NCBI GenBank assembly: GCA_026315105.1
Contig: CM048744.1
Coordinates: 318,191,270 to 318,255,269, forward strand
Origin: Locusta migratoria
Lineage: Eukaryota > Arthropoda > Insecta > Orthoptera > Acrididae
Direction of reading: 5' to 3'
DNA length: 64,000 nt
Of the stretch, positions 52,746-63,085 are shown in pieces (positions within the stretch are counted from its first letter, which is position 1; each line of letters opens with the position of its first letter). Below the pieces are notes generated by a model, which worked only from the letters and a program-made list of their open reading frames with translations, was not told where the DNA came from and made no database searches. The position numbers and the translations under genes are program-made.

Positions 52746-53214
52746 AGTAATAGTTTTATTCATCCGTATTTGACTTTTACAAGGATACTTGTCATGGTAT
52801 TACAATTTAAGAATAACAAAAATAAGATGTTACGCACAATACACGCATTGTTTAACAGTGCTACAGACATTAGGTTGCTATTTAACATAGGTCAGGTTTG
52901 CGAGTAAGTTTTCGAGGAAAGGAATATGGAAGGAAAAAAAAGTAGTGTGATAGTGCTAAGTGGAATGATTTTTATTTTTTAATTTTCTTATCCTTTTTTT
53001 TTATTATTTTTTAAAAATGTTTCTTCAGTGCACAGAATGTGTAACTTCACAGATACTTTTTAGTTGCCTTTATTTTCATATCTTTATTAACCTTTGGTAT
53101 TTGTTGTACAGTTATATTTCGTGGTAGAAAATGCAGTTTGAGTTCCATGTTTATTCTTTCTTCGTAAAACTAAATTCAATCTAAATCTTTTTAATGGTCA
53201 CGGGCAGTTTCTAA
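52746..53214. other. No gene recognised
   Basis: Starts with TTTTATTCATCCGTATTTGAC, resembling the reversed 3' end of some insect LINEs, but no coding block supports it. Confidence 0.3.
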
Positions 53215-53790
53215 TGACAGTGCCATTAACAACCGAACCGTGCATTTATGTAAGCTCAGCACACGAAAAAACCGTAAAAAGAATGTCAGCATCATGTTCT
53301 GTCCTTAACTCTTCTTATCAGTGTGTATGAACTGTTTGTTCATTAATTTAAATGTTATTTTGGTGTATGTTCTCTCAAGGTGTAGTGGATATCCCCCATT
53401 GTTTTGAAACCGATCTTTACATTGAACTACTACTTTTGTTTATAAGTCTTCAAATGTTAATGTTTGTTAAGCTTAAAGTACTTAACTGCGGGATCATCAG
53501 TCCTTAAACTTTGATCTACCTTATACTAAAGACGACACAAACATCCATGCCCGAGGGGAGATTCGAACCCCCCAAGGGAAATATGAGTGTTATGACCCTT
53601 TTCTGCAGTATGAAAATTATATTGGGCGTCCATTTGTTCCTTAGAAAAAAAGTGCGATAGCTTACAATTGAATGAGCATGTGGATAGTATGTAGTTTGAG
53701 GACAGAACATAATTGATGACAATCTGTTTGCAGTTATATTTGTGTGTTGAGCTCTCATAAATGCGCACTTCGGTTGTTAATGGTACTGTC
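53215..53790. repeat. Inverted repeat with about 100-bp arms, SINE fragment between
   Basis: GACAGTGCCATTAACAACCG at about 53217 recurs inverted at about 53790 (CGGTTGTTAATGGTACTGTC), and pairing continues inward through TGCATTTATG and ATGTTCTGTCC. The spacer contains a truncated SINE family A tail and B box (53455-53572, minus). Confidence 0.7.
53455..53572 (-). mobile_element. Truncated SINE family A copy
   Basis: Minus strand: GGTTCGAATCTCCC (B box), CATCCATG-type junction and tail words ACTGATGATCCCGCAGTTAA. The head upstream of the B box is missing. Confidence 0.8.
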
Positions 53791-53897
53791 AACAGAAAAC
53801 TTTAAACTCTTCACGTTCTCACTTCTTTCTTAGCGATTTTTTGGCAGTGACATTGTTTTGTAATTACGAGATACTATACATTCAAGTTATAACACCT

Positions 53898-53901
<4 letters not shown>

Positions 53902-53951
<50 letters not shown>
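53902..53951. repeat. T50 homopolymer
   Basis: Uninterrupted T run of 50. Confidence 0.95.
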
Positions 53952-53952
<1 letters not shown>

Positions 53953-54570
53953 GTCATGAATGGCTACTGATAGAAACATGTGCTTTTTTTAAAATACCCG
54001 CGGCCTTATTGGAATGCGTGATAGAGATGGCAACACAGTAGAACACATAGAACTCTAGCGGTAGCTAGGTGGAGTGAAGCCGATCAACATTTAAATTTAA
54101 AGAATTTCAAAAGCACAATAGGCTATTTCTATATTCAACATTAGATATAATGTCGAAATCCTAAGGATTTATTTTTGAAACGAATTTTTCCAGAGGTTCC
54201 CTCGAAAGCAACAGAAAAACTGAATTTTGTGATCGACTTCACCCCTTCTGACGGTACCTACAGATAAAATCTACAATACGTGAGCAATTTAACCTCACGA
54301 CATTAAGCAGGAATTTTCTTCACAAATTCTTCGGGTTTATAAATATATATAGATATCTGATGCGTGAGCCATTCGTCAGCTAATCTTTAATGTATTATAT
54401 GTATTAAAAACATCACAGCACAAGAATCGAAGGTCGCTTCTGGGCTCCTAGTTTTCTCTGGCGACTTTCATCAGTCAGACTGTGCATCTTCCTGCATTTC
54501 TGGAACCTGATAGAAGTGCTATAATGTTTACACCCTTCTTGGCCTCTTAAGAACACCCAAAAGTACAACA
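53952..54570. other. 3' side of the calpain gene, no further gene seen
   Basis: If the minus-strand calpain transcript extends this far, an AATAAA-type poly(A) signal lies at about 54162-54170 (reverse of ATTTATTT). No coding sequence. Confidence 0.3.
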
Positions 54571-54578
54571 CTGCTGCA

Positions 54579-54797
54579 CAGTGGCGTAACTAAGGGGGGG
54601 ATGAGAGGGATAGAACCCCCCTCCCCCCAGAATAATCTGGTAAAGGTAAAGATTGGAAACTCGGGGTGTTTTACCATAAGCTTTCATTGGATGGGAGTTC
54701 ATTTACTCCTCAACGGGAGTGGTAGATGGTAGTCTGTCTGGAAACTAAAATTTTGCTCAACAATCAGATCTATCCCCCCCCCCCCCCAAAGCCACTG
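54579..54797. mobile_element. 219-bp hAT MITE
   Basis: Ends CAGTGGCGTAACTAAG at 54579 and AAAGCCACTG ending at 54797, bounded by a perfect 8-bp duplication CTGCTGCA at 54571-54578 and 54798-54805. A truncated relative is at 21653-21845. It sits about 180 bp past the calpain stop codon, probably in the 3' untranslated region. Confidence 0.9.
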
Positions 54798-54978
54798 CTG
54801 CTGCATTATTCAAACCCAAACACACGAATATTCACAAGACTTCTCACGGCAGCCAAGGAACGTATAGGACCAAGATGGCGGCCGGAAGTATGTGATTCGA
54901 TTTCAGCCGATCGCGAGCTGCAGACGGCGGCGAGCGGCGCGGTAGAGGCTGTCTATAGTTTCCCTCCTACACAGAGCT

Positions 54979-55218
54979 TCAGTCGGGCGGCAGCGGCAGC
55001 AGACGGAGCGGCCGCTGGGAGAAGACGCGCAGCATGAAGGGCCTGGCGTGGCCCGGCTGGAAGGCGGCGGGCACCAGCACGTAGTGGGCGGGTGCGGGCG
55101 CGGGCAGGCGCGCGCGGCACACCACCTCGCGGCTGTTGACGAACGGCCCAGAGCTGGCCAGCTCCGACGCCTTCTCGAAGTACGCCGCGTCCAGCCGACG
55201 CTCCGGCGGGTCCCCGGC
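54979..55218 (-). CDS. Calpain-like protease, last coding exon (C2-like domain)
   Basis: Minus-strand exon of 80 codons including the stop. It starts in phase 0 after a 3' splice site GTGCGCAG/GCC at 55219 and ends with a TGA at 54979-54981. The product AGDPPERRLDAAYFEKASEL continues with FVNSREVVCRARLPA and HYVLVPAAFQPGHARPFMLR then VFSQ. These match the end of calpain domain III (C2-like): the FINxREV, LPPGxYVIVPSTFEP and FLLRVF blocks. The protein ends only about 15 residues after that domain, so this isoform lacks a C-terminal penta-EF-hand domain. The catalytic exons must lie to the right, beyond 55.3 kb or outside the window. High G+C (about 70 percent) and an open frame also upstream of the splice site (to 55269) leave the exon start slightly uncertain. 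Confidence 0.72.
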   Translation of the reverse strand, partial: AGDPPERRLDAAYFEKASELASSGPFVNSREVVCRARLPAPAPAHYVLVPAAFQPGHARPFMLRVFSQRPLRLLPLPPD

Positions 55219-55345
55219 CTGCGCACCGACACACACCAAACGCTGCTGCCGATCAAATGCCACCGTCATTATTACCCAATATCCGCACCATCAATTAGGG
55301 GAAGGCGGGGCAAGACGGGGAGGTGGGTGTAAGATTACCGCCCAA

Positions 55346-57203
55346 TAGAAATACTGGTAATTAATAGCATTTGATAATTAAACAGTATGAAGTTCACTGC
55401 AAACATTGACCATGCCAATGCACTAAATGTTACACAATTTTAATCTTATTAATTATGGTAGCAATGTATGTACGCAGTTGGGTGACAACATTTATAGTTA
55501 GGCCATAGGTAGAAATTCTCTACGTTGAGATTTGCTGTGTGCTTGTAGCTGACGGGAGGCCAGCGAGCAGGCCGGCGTTGGTGGCTTGTTCCAACTTAGG
55601 ATTTTCCAGTTCGTTTCCGGTGAGGGGAGAGAGGGACAATGGCGAGTGCCAGGCACAGTGCAATGCACAAATATTGTAATACTACTGGCATTTGAAGTAA
55701 TACGATGCAGTTAGGAACCTTTAAGGTCCTCATTACAAAATAGCCTGTTGATAAATAAACAATACATTAGCTGATATAGTCACATCTAACGTAATATGTT
55801 TAATTGACAATGAAAAGTAATAAATTACCAACGAAGACAAGACAGTTACATAACTAGCATGGCAATGTTTGTTTATAAAAATAATATATTAACTATTTCT
55901 CATTTATTTTCAATTAATCTTTTGTATTTTATCTTGAAGTATTCAGTTAAATCACTTATCTGTGTTATAAGAAATTGCACGATTATGATAAACAGTACAA
56001 AGGATGTTTATACTAATATAAAAACATAAGAAAATATTTGTTTAATGTGCAGTGTAATTATTTTGATTTTAAGTAAAGTTTTAGAAATGTATTGGCAGAG
56101 CGCTGTACGTTGGCAAATCGGTTAGAACAGTTCACATGGGGAAGTTGATGACGTAGGGAAAAAAAACCGGCAGTTGAGCTTTTGGCGCGCGCGCGCGCGC
56201 GCGCGCGAGGGCAGGAAGTGAGGAGGTCGGGAGCACGTGGAGAACTGGCCGGGCGGCGTCGCTCTGCATGAGTCGGCATGTGGATCTCGAGGTGGTGACT
56301 TGAGATTTGTCTGTGGCAATCGCCACGTGTGGTTGCTCGTCGTAGACTGCACCAAGTTGAATCGAGTGCTACTGTGTGTTTGTGAATATTTAGCCGGTGG
56401 AACAAGGTGTGCATCGCATTGAATTAAAGTGACTGTGATTTGTTAATGTAACACGTGTCGTCGCATAGGCATGAACATAAACGGTGTTTGAGACAGCCAC
56501 ATGGTGTGGAAACAATTTGCGAGAAATATTCATTTTTGTCTGGGGGCTCACGAGCTATTACTTTATTTGATAAATGTGTCGACGTACAGACGTATCAGCC
56601 ACAGGGTTCCAATATTGTGAAATAAACAACATAAAGTGAACTTTCACGTATTTTCCAAAATAGTAGTTAGTACACCCTTTTCTCTCATGAACTTGATTTA
56701 ATTATGAATTTGTTTTGTTAATCATATGCAGGGAAGGAAAGCTGCGAACGTGTGATATCATCCCCTAGAAAACGAGTCAAACAGTCGCAATCACAGTTCC
56801 AGTGTTTTTGCATGTTCAGGAATTTGGTTCGCAGCTGGTGGTTGTGAGTTTTAAAAATTAAACTTTCCCTATTTTAAACTCTCACCCCGACCTTTACTCT
56901 CGCATGGGGTAAAACGGAGAAGAGCTACAAGTAGAGGTCTCCGATTAAAGCGCCTCGGAATAGTCCAAGGCGCCTCCATGCAATAAACTTTAATTCAGCA
57001 TCTGTGATATCCGCGGATATCCGCCGTATTTCCTATTTTGCGGATAAAATTATGAGCGACGCGGATATCCGCGTGATATATACGGATGAAGAGCGATGTA
57101 TTTGCCCAATACGTCTGTCAAAATGTTAGCTGAAAACTTCAAGTCTGTGGACTTTCTTGCAATAAACTTTAATTCAGCATCTGTGTTCCATGAAATGTTG
57201 CTA
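55346..57203. other. Interior of the TA element; no recognised gene
   Basis: Holds a (GC)12 tract at 56184-56208 and a G+C-rich stretch to 56430. At 56740-56805 an acceptor-like ATATGCAG/G precedes a short open stretch (ISSPRKRVKQSQSQ) that could be an exon of a lost transposase; no family is recognised. Confidence 0.35.
56980..57185. repeat. Perfect 27-bp direct repeat around a palindromic insert
   Basis: GCAATAAACTTTAATTCAGC plus ATCTGTG occurs at 56980-57006 and 57159-57185. The 152 bp between contain GATATCCGCGGATATCCGC-type words at 57007-57024 and 57061-57074 in inverted arrangement. Confidence 0.8.
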
Positions 57204-57375
57204 GTGGTACGGTGGTCTTGTGGTAGGACGTCTGCCTAGTACGCATGGAAGTCCGGGTTCGATTCCTGGCCACATCACACACTTTAATTCAATACTTCAC
57301 CTTTGTCTTTAATGCATTTGACATGTTCGAGACGAAAAACAATCTCAGGGTTTGTAAAATTCTATTTACAATAAT
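57204..57375 (+). mobile_element. SINE family C copy 1
   Basis: tRNA-like head GTGGTCTTGTGGTAGGACGT with B box GGTTCGATTCC and a short body with TTTGACATGTTCGAGACG and ACAATCTCAGG. A second copy lies at 60463-60585. The anticodon region reads AGT if the stem is placed at TGC/GCA, but pairing is weak. Confidence 0.7.
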
Positions 57376-57735
57376 ATTTATATCACCTTAGCCTAAGCTT
57401 AACGGCACGAATGTTTCAATATGTCCATTGCCGAGGTTGCTATTCCACTGCATGGAGAGCCTTGGCAGTAGTGGCAATATTTCATGCAACACAGAGGTTG
57501 AATTAAAGTTTGTGACGTGGAGGGAAGTCGCACTTAGACTGTTTCGTGGCGGCTACGTTGGTCTAGTGGTTCAGTTGCGCTTGAGTCGCCGGAGAGTGAA
57601 CACGTGCTGCGCGCTCCGAGTCAAGGGCTGTTGTTTACATTGTGTTTGTGTCTATCTGTGTGGCGGTACTTCGTGTTCGTGTAACTTGTTTTTCGCGGTG
57701 TACATGCAATTAGCCCAGGTGGGTTAATTTGCACA

Positions 57736-59169
57736 ATGGCCTGCATGGTTCCAAGGAAAAACACGCTGCAATTCGAGTTTAACAAGGAAACACGCTCAGT
57801 TCAAAAAAGTTCCCTGGAAATACACGAATGGATTGTGGATACTGTCGGCATCACCACTAATCAAGTACACACGGCGTATTACGATCTGGAATTATACTGC
57901 TTCTTTGTGAAACTGTTGAATCCTGTCCTACTGGAGAAAATACTGAAACAACACAGCGCCGGCGTGCCGTTCCAACATCGCGACGGCTCTGTAAGCACTG
58001 TTAAAAACTATAATGCTGATGTAGAGTACAAAAATGTTCGAATTTTCAATCTCTCACCCGAAATGGAAAACTGTTTCTTGCGTGAAGTGCTGTGTCAATA
58101 CGGTGACGTAAAGAGCATTAGAAACGAAATGTGGTCAAAACAACATCGGTTGCAGGTCTATAGTGGTATAAGATGAGTCGAGATGCACATAAAGAATAAC
58201 ATTCCGTCACATATCACAGTATGTGGTTACAAAACACAGGTTCGATATGCCGATCAAGAGTCCACGTGTTTCATATGTAACCAAAGTGGCCATGTACGAC
58301 AAAACTGCCCCACGCGAGTGACGGTACTCAAACCCACGTTACAGAAATGCTATGGACTCACTTTAGCGGACTTAGTTACAGGAACCCCATTAGCTGAAAG
58401 TGTAAAACCAGGAGCTAGTGAAACTATGAGTAGCATAAGTAAACCTTTCGATGAGGAATTCCCACCATTTCCTCGCGTCAAGGTCCAGGAACAGAACCCG
58501 CTCAGCCGTAACAGCCCTGAACTGTCCTATAAGCGACGCCGGACAGATGATGGTAGCTCTGACGAAAGTGCATCTGTTTCATAAAATGTTGTTATGGACG
58601 ATGTCCCGCAATCAGTAACAATTAATGAATCCATCAGTAATCAGACTCAGGAATCAATGGTGATAGAACTTTCTTCGCCAGCAGAAAACAGTGGCGCGCA
58701 GGCGCAAGTAGAGATTACATTGCCTGCCGCTTCACGTAGCGAAATATCACAACTTGTCACGAAATCGGAACAGGATGCACACAGTGACGTGAGCGAGCCA
58801 CCGGCTTGCCAACAGCTCGTCACCACGCAACCAGACTCAGAAAACAAACAAGTTGCCGGCGATGTACACACACAACACGAGCAGGCCAGTGTTGATAAGC
58901 AAAACGAATGCGTCAGTGTTTACCAGAACCCCGACAAAGCAAGGCAACACGGAAACAGCGCTTCGGAGGATGCAATTTCCGAAGAGGCGCGAGTGAAGAA
59001 ATCCACTGCCGGTACTTCAAAAAAAGTGACCAATGTAGGAAACCCGCCAGGGCAGTCTACAGAAAAAGGAAGTAGAGGTGGCAGGAGTAAGACCCGAATC
59101 CAGCCAAATCGAAATGTAGCTCGGAGCAAGTCACAAAGTAAAGAACGGACAAAATCAGTAGTGAAGTAG
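57736..59169 (+). pseudogene. LINE ORF1 (gag-like, CCHC zinc knuckle) with two in-frame stops
   Basis: A 477-codon reading frame broken only by TGA at 58174-58176 and TAA at 58582-58584; there is no frameshift. The N-terminal third (EIHEWIVDTVGITTNQVHTA onward, with NVRIFNLSPEMENCFLREVL) looks like the RNA-binding domain of LINE ORF1 proteins. A zinc knuckle CFICNQSGHVRQNC lies at about 58266-58310. The C-terminal half is Ser/Gln/Glu-rich and disordered, ending in a basic tail (RSKSQSKERTKSVVK). Downstream, at 59272-59311, INPIKSDLKIA matches the first residues of an ORF2 endonuclease, after which the element is truncated. It would bind the LINE RNA in a ribonucleoprotein particle. Confidence 0.82.
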
Positions 59170-59320
59170 ACTCCTCTAGAGGTGCTTCGGTTATTGATTG
59201 GTACGAGGATGGGGACGAACCGATGAGTCTGAAATAACCATCTAAATGCTACAAGCGTAAACGTTTATCAGTATCAATATTAACCCAATAAAATCTGATC
59301 TCAAAATTGCATGTGGTCAC

Positions 59321-60462
59321 ATACAGAACTAGCGGTGGGTCAGGAACCGACTAGCACTGTTGGCAAGGACCACTGAAGAAAACTTCTAGCCAGACATCCT
59401 ACTGTGGCCAGACACCAAGTTCTACCCTAACACAAAAAAAAACAATACCATTATGTGGCTGTTAGGTCACTATGTTAACTATGTGGTTCACATCTGAGGA
59501 AAAGATGACTTCTGCAGCTTTATGTGCTACATGCACATAGCATACTGGACTATTCAAAGGCTCACCAACAGCAAAAAACTATTTGAAAACATGTTAAACA
59601 TAGACGTTGAAAAAACAGGAAAAGGATAATAAATTAGGACCAGAACACGAAATTACTTTATGTTCACGGGTAAAAGTGTTTCATTTGTTTCGGCCATAAT
59701 TTACTCTAATGAAGAAAAATATTAAGTTAACTTCTATATTAAGATCAGCAACATTCAAAATTGTACTTCATTTTGTATACCTCTGCGGAGAAGCATAGTA
59801 TATAGAATTCTTCATTTAGGTATAAATTAAAAAAAAAAAAATAATAATACCACATAAATGACAACTGCCAAAAGACAGGTGGCAGTATGAAGACATCATC
59901 GAGTGGTGGTTCACGAGTAAGAAGATGACAAAACAATTTTAAAACAAAATTAAATAACTAGTGGTACCTGAAAACCAAGAAACAACTCCGGTATTACCTG
60001 CGAAAGCAGACAATCATAGAAAAGACGAACTCGCAAGCCGCCAGCGATTTGAGATCTTCATGCAAAGAAACTGTCTCAGGCGTCATTTTGAAACAAAGGG
60101 AAAAGAGAATAGGGCAGAAGCAATTAAAAGAATAAAAGTGCGTTACTTTCATTTCAAGCAAAGAATGTTTGGTTTTTAATAGTTTTGTTTTTATTTTTAT
60201 TCCTGGTTTCTTTAAAAGAAATTGTCATAATTTTATTAAAAAAAAAAAAAAGAAGAAGGAAGAAGTAGTTCCTTTGTGTATTTAGTAGCTATGGACTGTG
60301 GGTGGTGCTGGCCAGCCTGCATGACCAGCCCCCTCCTGTCCCTCTCCAGAAGTGCTGTCTTGATCAGGTTACTACCGTACATCAGTCTGTACTAGATTAC
60401 ATGCTCAACGGCGGTACTTTCATTTCAAGCAAAGAATGTTTGGTTTAGCTAAAAAAAAAAAA
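59321..60462. other. Unrecognised sequence with a 33-bp direct repeat
   Basis: TACTTTCATTTCAAGCAAAG plus AATGTTTGGTTT occurs at about 60142-60174 and 60415-60446. The DNA between them has an A-rich end and could be a retroposed insert. The frame at 59961-60179 (rich in Arg and Lys) has no known motif. Confidence 0.4.
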
Positions 60463-60585
60463 AAAAGTGGTAAGACGTCTGCGTAGTTAGCATTAAGGTC
60501 TGGATTCGATTCCCGGCCGCATCACAGTTTTTAATGTCTTTGACATGTTCCACGAAAAACTGTCTTAGGTTTTACACGTCGAAAA
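60463..60585 (+). mobile_element. SINE family C copy 2
   Basis: GTGGTAAGACGTCTGCGTAG with B box GGATTCGATTCCC and body TTTGACATGTTCCACGAAAA match 57204-57375; the body is shorter. Confidence 0.65.
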
Positions 60586-60712
60586 CAATTTTAAATGGAA
60601 TAGTATTCGTTATTGTAACTTTTCCTAATTTATTGCAAATTACGCATCAGGTATAATTCTCTTAACTCCTCATAAGACTGAACTATCTGAAACAGTTAAA
60701 AGAATCCCCAAA

Positions 60713-61006
60713 ATGTCGGCATCTACACGAAAGCTCTTCTCAATAAATGTAATTTACCTAGGATACCAAAACAAAGAACTTAATGACAAAGAAATAGTGA
60801 GGAGTGTTACTACCTTCTTAAACAATGCTTCATGCTCAGGAGACAATAAACTGAGGTCGAATGACATTGAAGGAGTGAAGATTGTCTATACTACTCTGAT
60901 CGAGACTGGATACGGTGTATTGGATGCGGACACTAGATCCACGGCTCTTGTGCACGGACAGAAAGTGATGGCGACGAGGATGTTCACATGTGTTTACTTA
61001 TGTTAA
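60713..61006 (+). CDS. Unrecognised open frame of 97 codons
   Basis: MSASTRKLFSINVIYLGYQN opens a polar, soluble-looking product without low complexity, ending after QKVMATRMFTCVYLC. No motif or family is recognised. It lies inside the TA-flanked element. It could be a remnant of that element's own gene or chance. Confidence 0.25.
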   Translation: MSASTRKLFSINVIYLGYQNKELNDKEIVRSVTTFLNNASCSGDNKLRSNDIEGVKIVYTTLIETGYGVLDADTRSTALVHGQKVMATRMFTCVYLC

Positions 61007-61345
61007 AGTAATTGGCTGAAATAAGAAAATACTTTCTTCTACAATTTACATAACCATATTTTGAAACCTTATCATTTCATTATTGCGTTATTCCAATTAT
61101 TACTTAAGCTTCACAGTTGAATTCATGACAGTTCACCGTCTTACCCCGCATATAGGGCAAGACAGGAAATTTGTAGTTTATTTTCCAAATGGAGATACAT
61201 ATAACTAAATGTACAAGTCTGCAGTTTTCTTGTAATGCAATGGTCCAATAAACAAATTATAATCAAAATTATTTTGAATTGTTTATTTTTGTCCCTTTTT
61301 TGAGGGGTTAAAGTTAACTTACCCATCTTGCCCCACCTTCCCCTA

Positions 61346-61920
61346 CTACAAAAATAAAACGATGTTCATTTATTCAATATTGCGTATTTTCCAAAATATC
61401 CAGGTTTGAGAACTGCAGCTGTGGCGTAAACTGGCGATTTATTTTGGTAAAAATATTCCTCCTGCTGCTTTTATGGATATTTTTATTTTGTAACTACTTT
61501 TTGAGCCACTGCAGTATCACCATCAGTGGATAAGTTACAGGAGCATTTATTATCTTGGACCGCGTGTAGGTTCACGCTGTGATGGTGGTTTGCGTTTTTA
61601 TTACAGGTAATACCATAACCATGTAGTAAATTGGGCACGGCCAATTTTCACACAGACAGCATGTTGCTACACTTGGCATAACAATTTTCACTTAACGTAA
61701 ACATTGGATTGGGTACATTTTTTGTTCGACAACATGTTTTGATCCGTTGGATCTTCTTAAGACCGAAAATAAAACAAAAACTATATGTTGCCGTTGTGGT
61801 CTTCAGTCCAGTGCAAAGACCTTATAAAAAATAACTAGATACTGGAAAACATATTTTTGGAAACATTTTTGTTTCACTTTTTGGGATAACACCATTGTTG
61901 TTTAAATTTATATATAAAAA
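61346..61920. other. No gene; degenerate single arm of a foldback
   Basis: At 61728-61762 the minus strand reads a decayed form of the motif in the nearby foldbacks (AAGATCC-AAC-GGATC-AAAACATGT). No partner arm was found. Confidence 0.45.
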
Positions 61921-61921
61921 A

Positions 61922-62194
61922 CAGTTTATAGTGCAACCATTTTATTTTATTCAACTAGTTTCGGACCTTCTTTTAGATCATCTTCAGGAATTGTAACTCC
62001 GTCGATGTCGTGGAGCTGGCAGGTAACTGGGAGCCTTCCAGTGCGTCACTAGAATCTGGAAGCCTTCCGGTGGGTCACTGGAAGGCTCCCAGTTACCTGC
62101 CAACTCCACGACATCGACGGAGTTACAATTCCTGAAGATGATCTAAAAGAAGGTCCGAAACTAGTTGAATAAAATAAAATTGTTGCACTATAAA

Positions 62195-62197
<3 letters not shown>
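61922..62197. mobile_element. 276-bp foldback element with near-perfect 124-bp arms
   Basis: Arms CAGTTTATAGTGCAACCATT at 61922 and AATTGTTGCACTATAAACTG ending at 62197 pair almost completely around a spacer at about 62045-62070. Each arm carries the motif CTGAAGA, T, GATC-loop-GGTC, C, GAAAC, then TAGTT; plus strand 62132-62166, minus strand 61953-61987. (TA)n follows at once on the right, so a TA target is possible. Confidence 0.85.

Positions 62198-62236
<39 letters not shown>
62198..62236. repeat. (TA)n microsatellite
   Basis: 39 bp of AT/TA repeat directly abutting the foldback. Confidence 0.95.
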
Positions 62237-62239
<3 letters not shown>

Positions 62240-62365
62240 GCAAGCGTCAGATAAATACGAGTGTTGTTAGGAGATAAATCGTGTGTTATATAGCTACTGC
62301 GGTATATATACTCAATTCATGGCCACGTCAGTATTGGTTGACTATAGCAGTGTACATGAAGCACG

Positions 62366-62572
62366 ATGGTGAAGAGCTGCTCAGCGTTTAACTGCACAAG
62401 TCGATTTAAGAAAGGTACGAAAAGAATGAATACTGTCTTTCCATTTATATTTCTCGGGAATACAAGGAGCCCTACTATTGTGTTCAGAGATAGTTACTCA
62501 TGCGTAACAGCTGTTAGTCAAGACAATATAGGATTCAATGAAATAAGTAATAGGTTTTTACAATACTGGTAG
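62366..62572 (+). pseudogene. THAP zinc-finger fragment
   Basis: The frame begins MVKSCSAFNCTSRFKKGTKR and soon departs from the family. MV-x2-C-x4-C-x(2-3)-R/N is the start of a THAP domain (C2CH zinc finger), used for DNA binding by P-element and related transposases and by host THAP proteins. Only the first 20 or so residues fit, so it is a fragment or a first exon whose partner is missing. Confidence 0.55.
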
Positions 62573-62593
62573 CTCTTAAAAACGAATTACTTT

Positions 62594-62796
62594 GCCTTGG
62601 TGTAGTAGTCGAGCGGGCTAAGGCGCTCGCTGCGGAGCGCGCGATTGCTTGCCGTTGGAGGTTCGAGACCTCCTTGGGGCATGGCTCTCTCTCTGTTTTA
62701 GGTTAGTTTACCATATTTTAAGTAGTTCGTAGGCTACGGACTGATGACCACGCAGTTTGATCCGATAGATTTACAAACATTTGAACATTTCAACAT
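62594..62796 (+). mobile_element. SINE family A2 copy
   Basis: 203 bp with an imperfect 11-bp duplication, CGAATTACTTT at 62583-62593 and CGAGTTACTTT at 62797-62807. Head has small differences (GTGTAGTAGTCGAGCGGGCT). Confidence 0.88.
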
Positions 62797-62805
62797 CGAG
62801 TTACT

Positions 62806-63085
62806 TTAGGCAGTACCGGTGGACAGGAAGTTACAAAGTTTCATTTTATGGTGTGTAATGGGGGAAGGAGATCAGTTAACACACTGCAGTTCGAATTTTT
62901 GTATATGAAATTATTATTAGCAACTTGTAACATTGGTTTTAAAGGTCATCTGCTTCACATATAGGTACTATAACAACTGAAAGGGGTTTGCAGAACTGTG
63001 TATAGTTCCATATATGAATAACACATAGCCACACCGGATGCACATTGTGAAGTTCAACCCATTGACGATAGATGCTGACTTCTGA
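62806..63085 (-). repeat. Dispersed repeat R1, second copy
   Basis: Matches 22793-23075 in reverse (see there). The minus strand reads QKSASIVNGLNFTMCIRCGY near 63050-63100, similar to the peptide of the other copy. Confidence 0.6.

Larger units (their letters stand above)
55298..61343. mobile_element. 6.0-kb TA-flanked DNA element with nested retroelements
   Basis: Inverted ends GGGGAAGGCGGGGCAAGACG at 55298 and, inward from 61343, GGGGAAGGTGGGGCAAGATG (18 of 20 match), each next to TA (55296-55297, 61344-61345). A related internal copy, CTTGCCCTATATGCGGGGTAAG, occurs in reverse near 61142-61163. No transposase was recognised. It contains a LINE ORF1 (57736-59169) and two family C SINEs, so the original element was shorter. 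It lies 80 bp from the calpain exon, in that gene's intron. Confidence 0.65.

Noticed and set aside
54903..55348. Several long open frames on both strands over the calpain exon
   Set aside because: High G+C removes stop codons by chance; only one minus-strand frame matches a protein family and has a splice acceptor.
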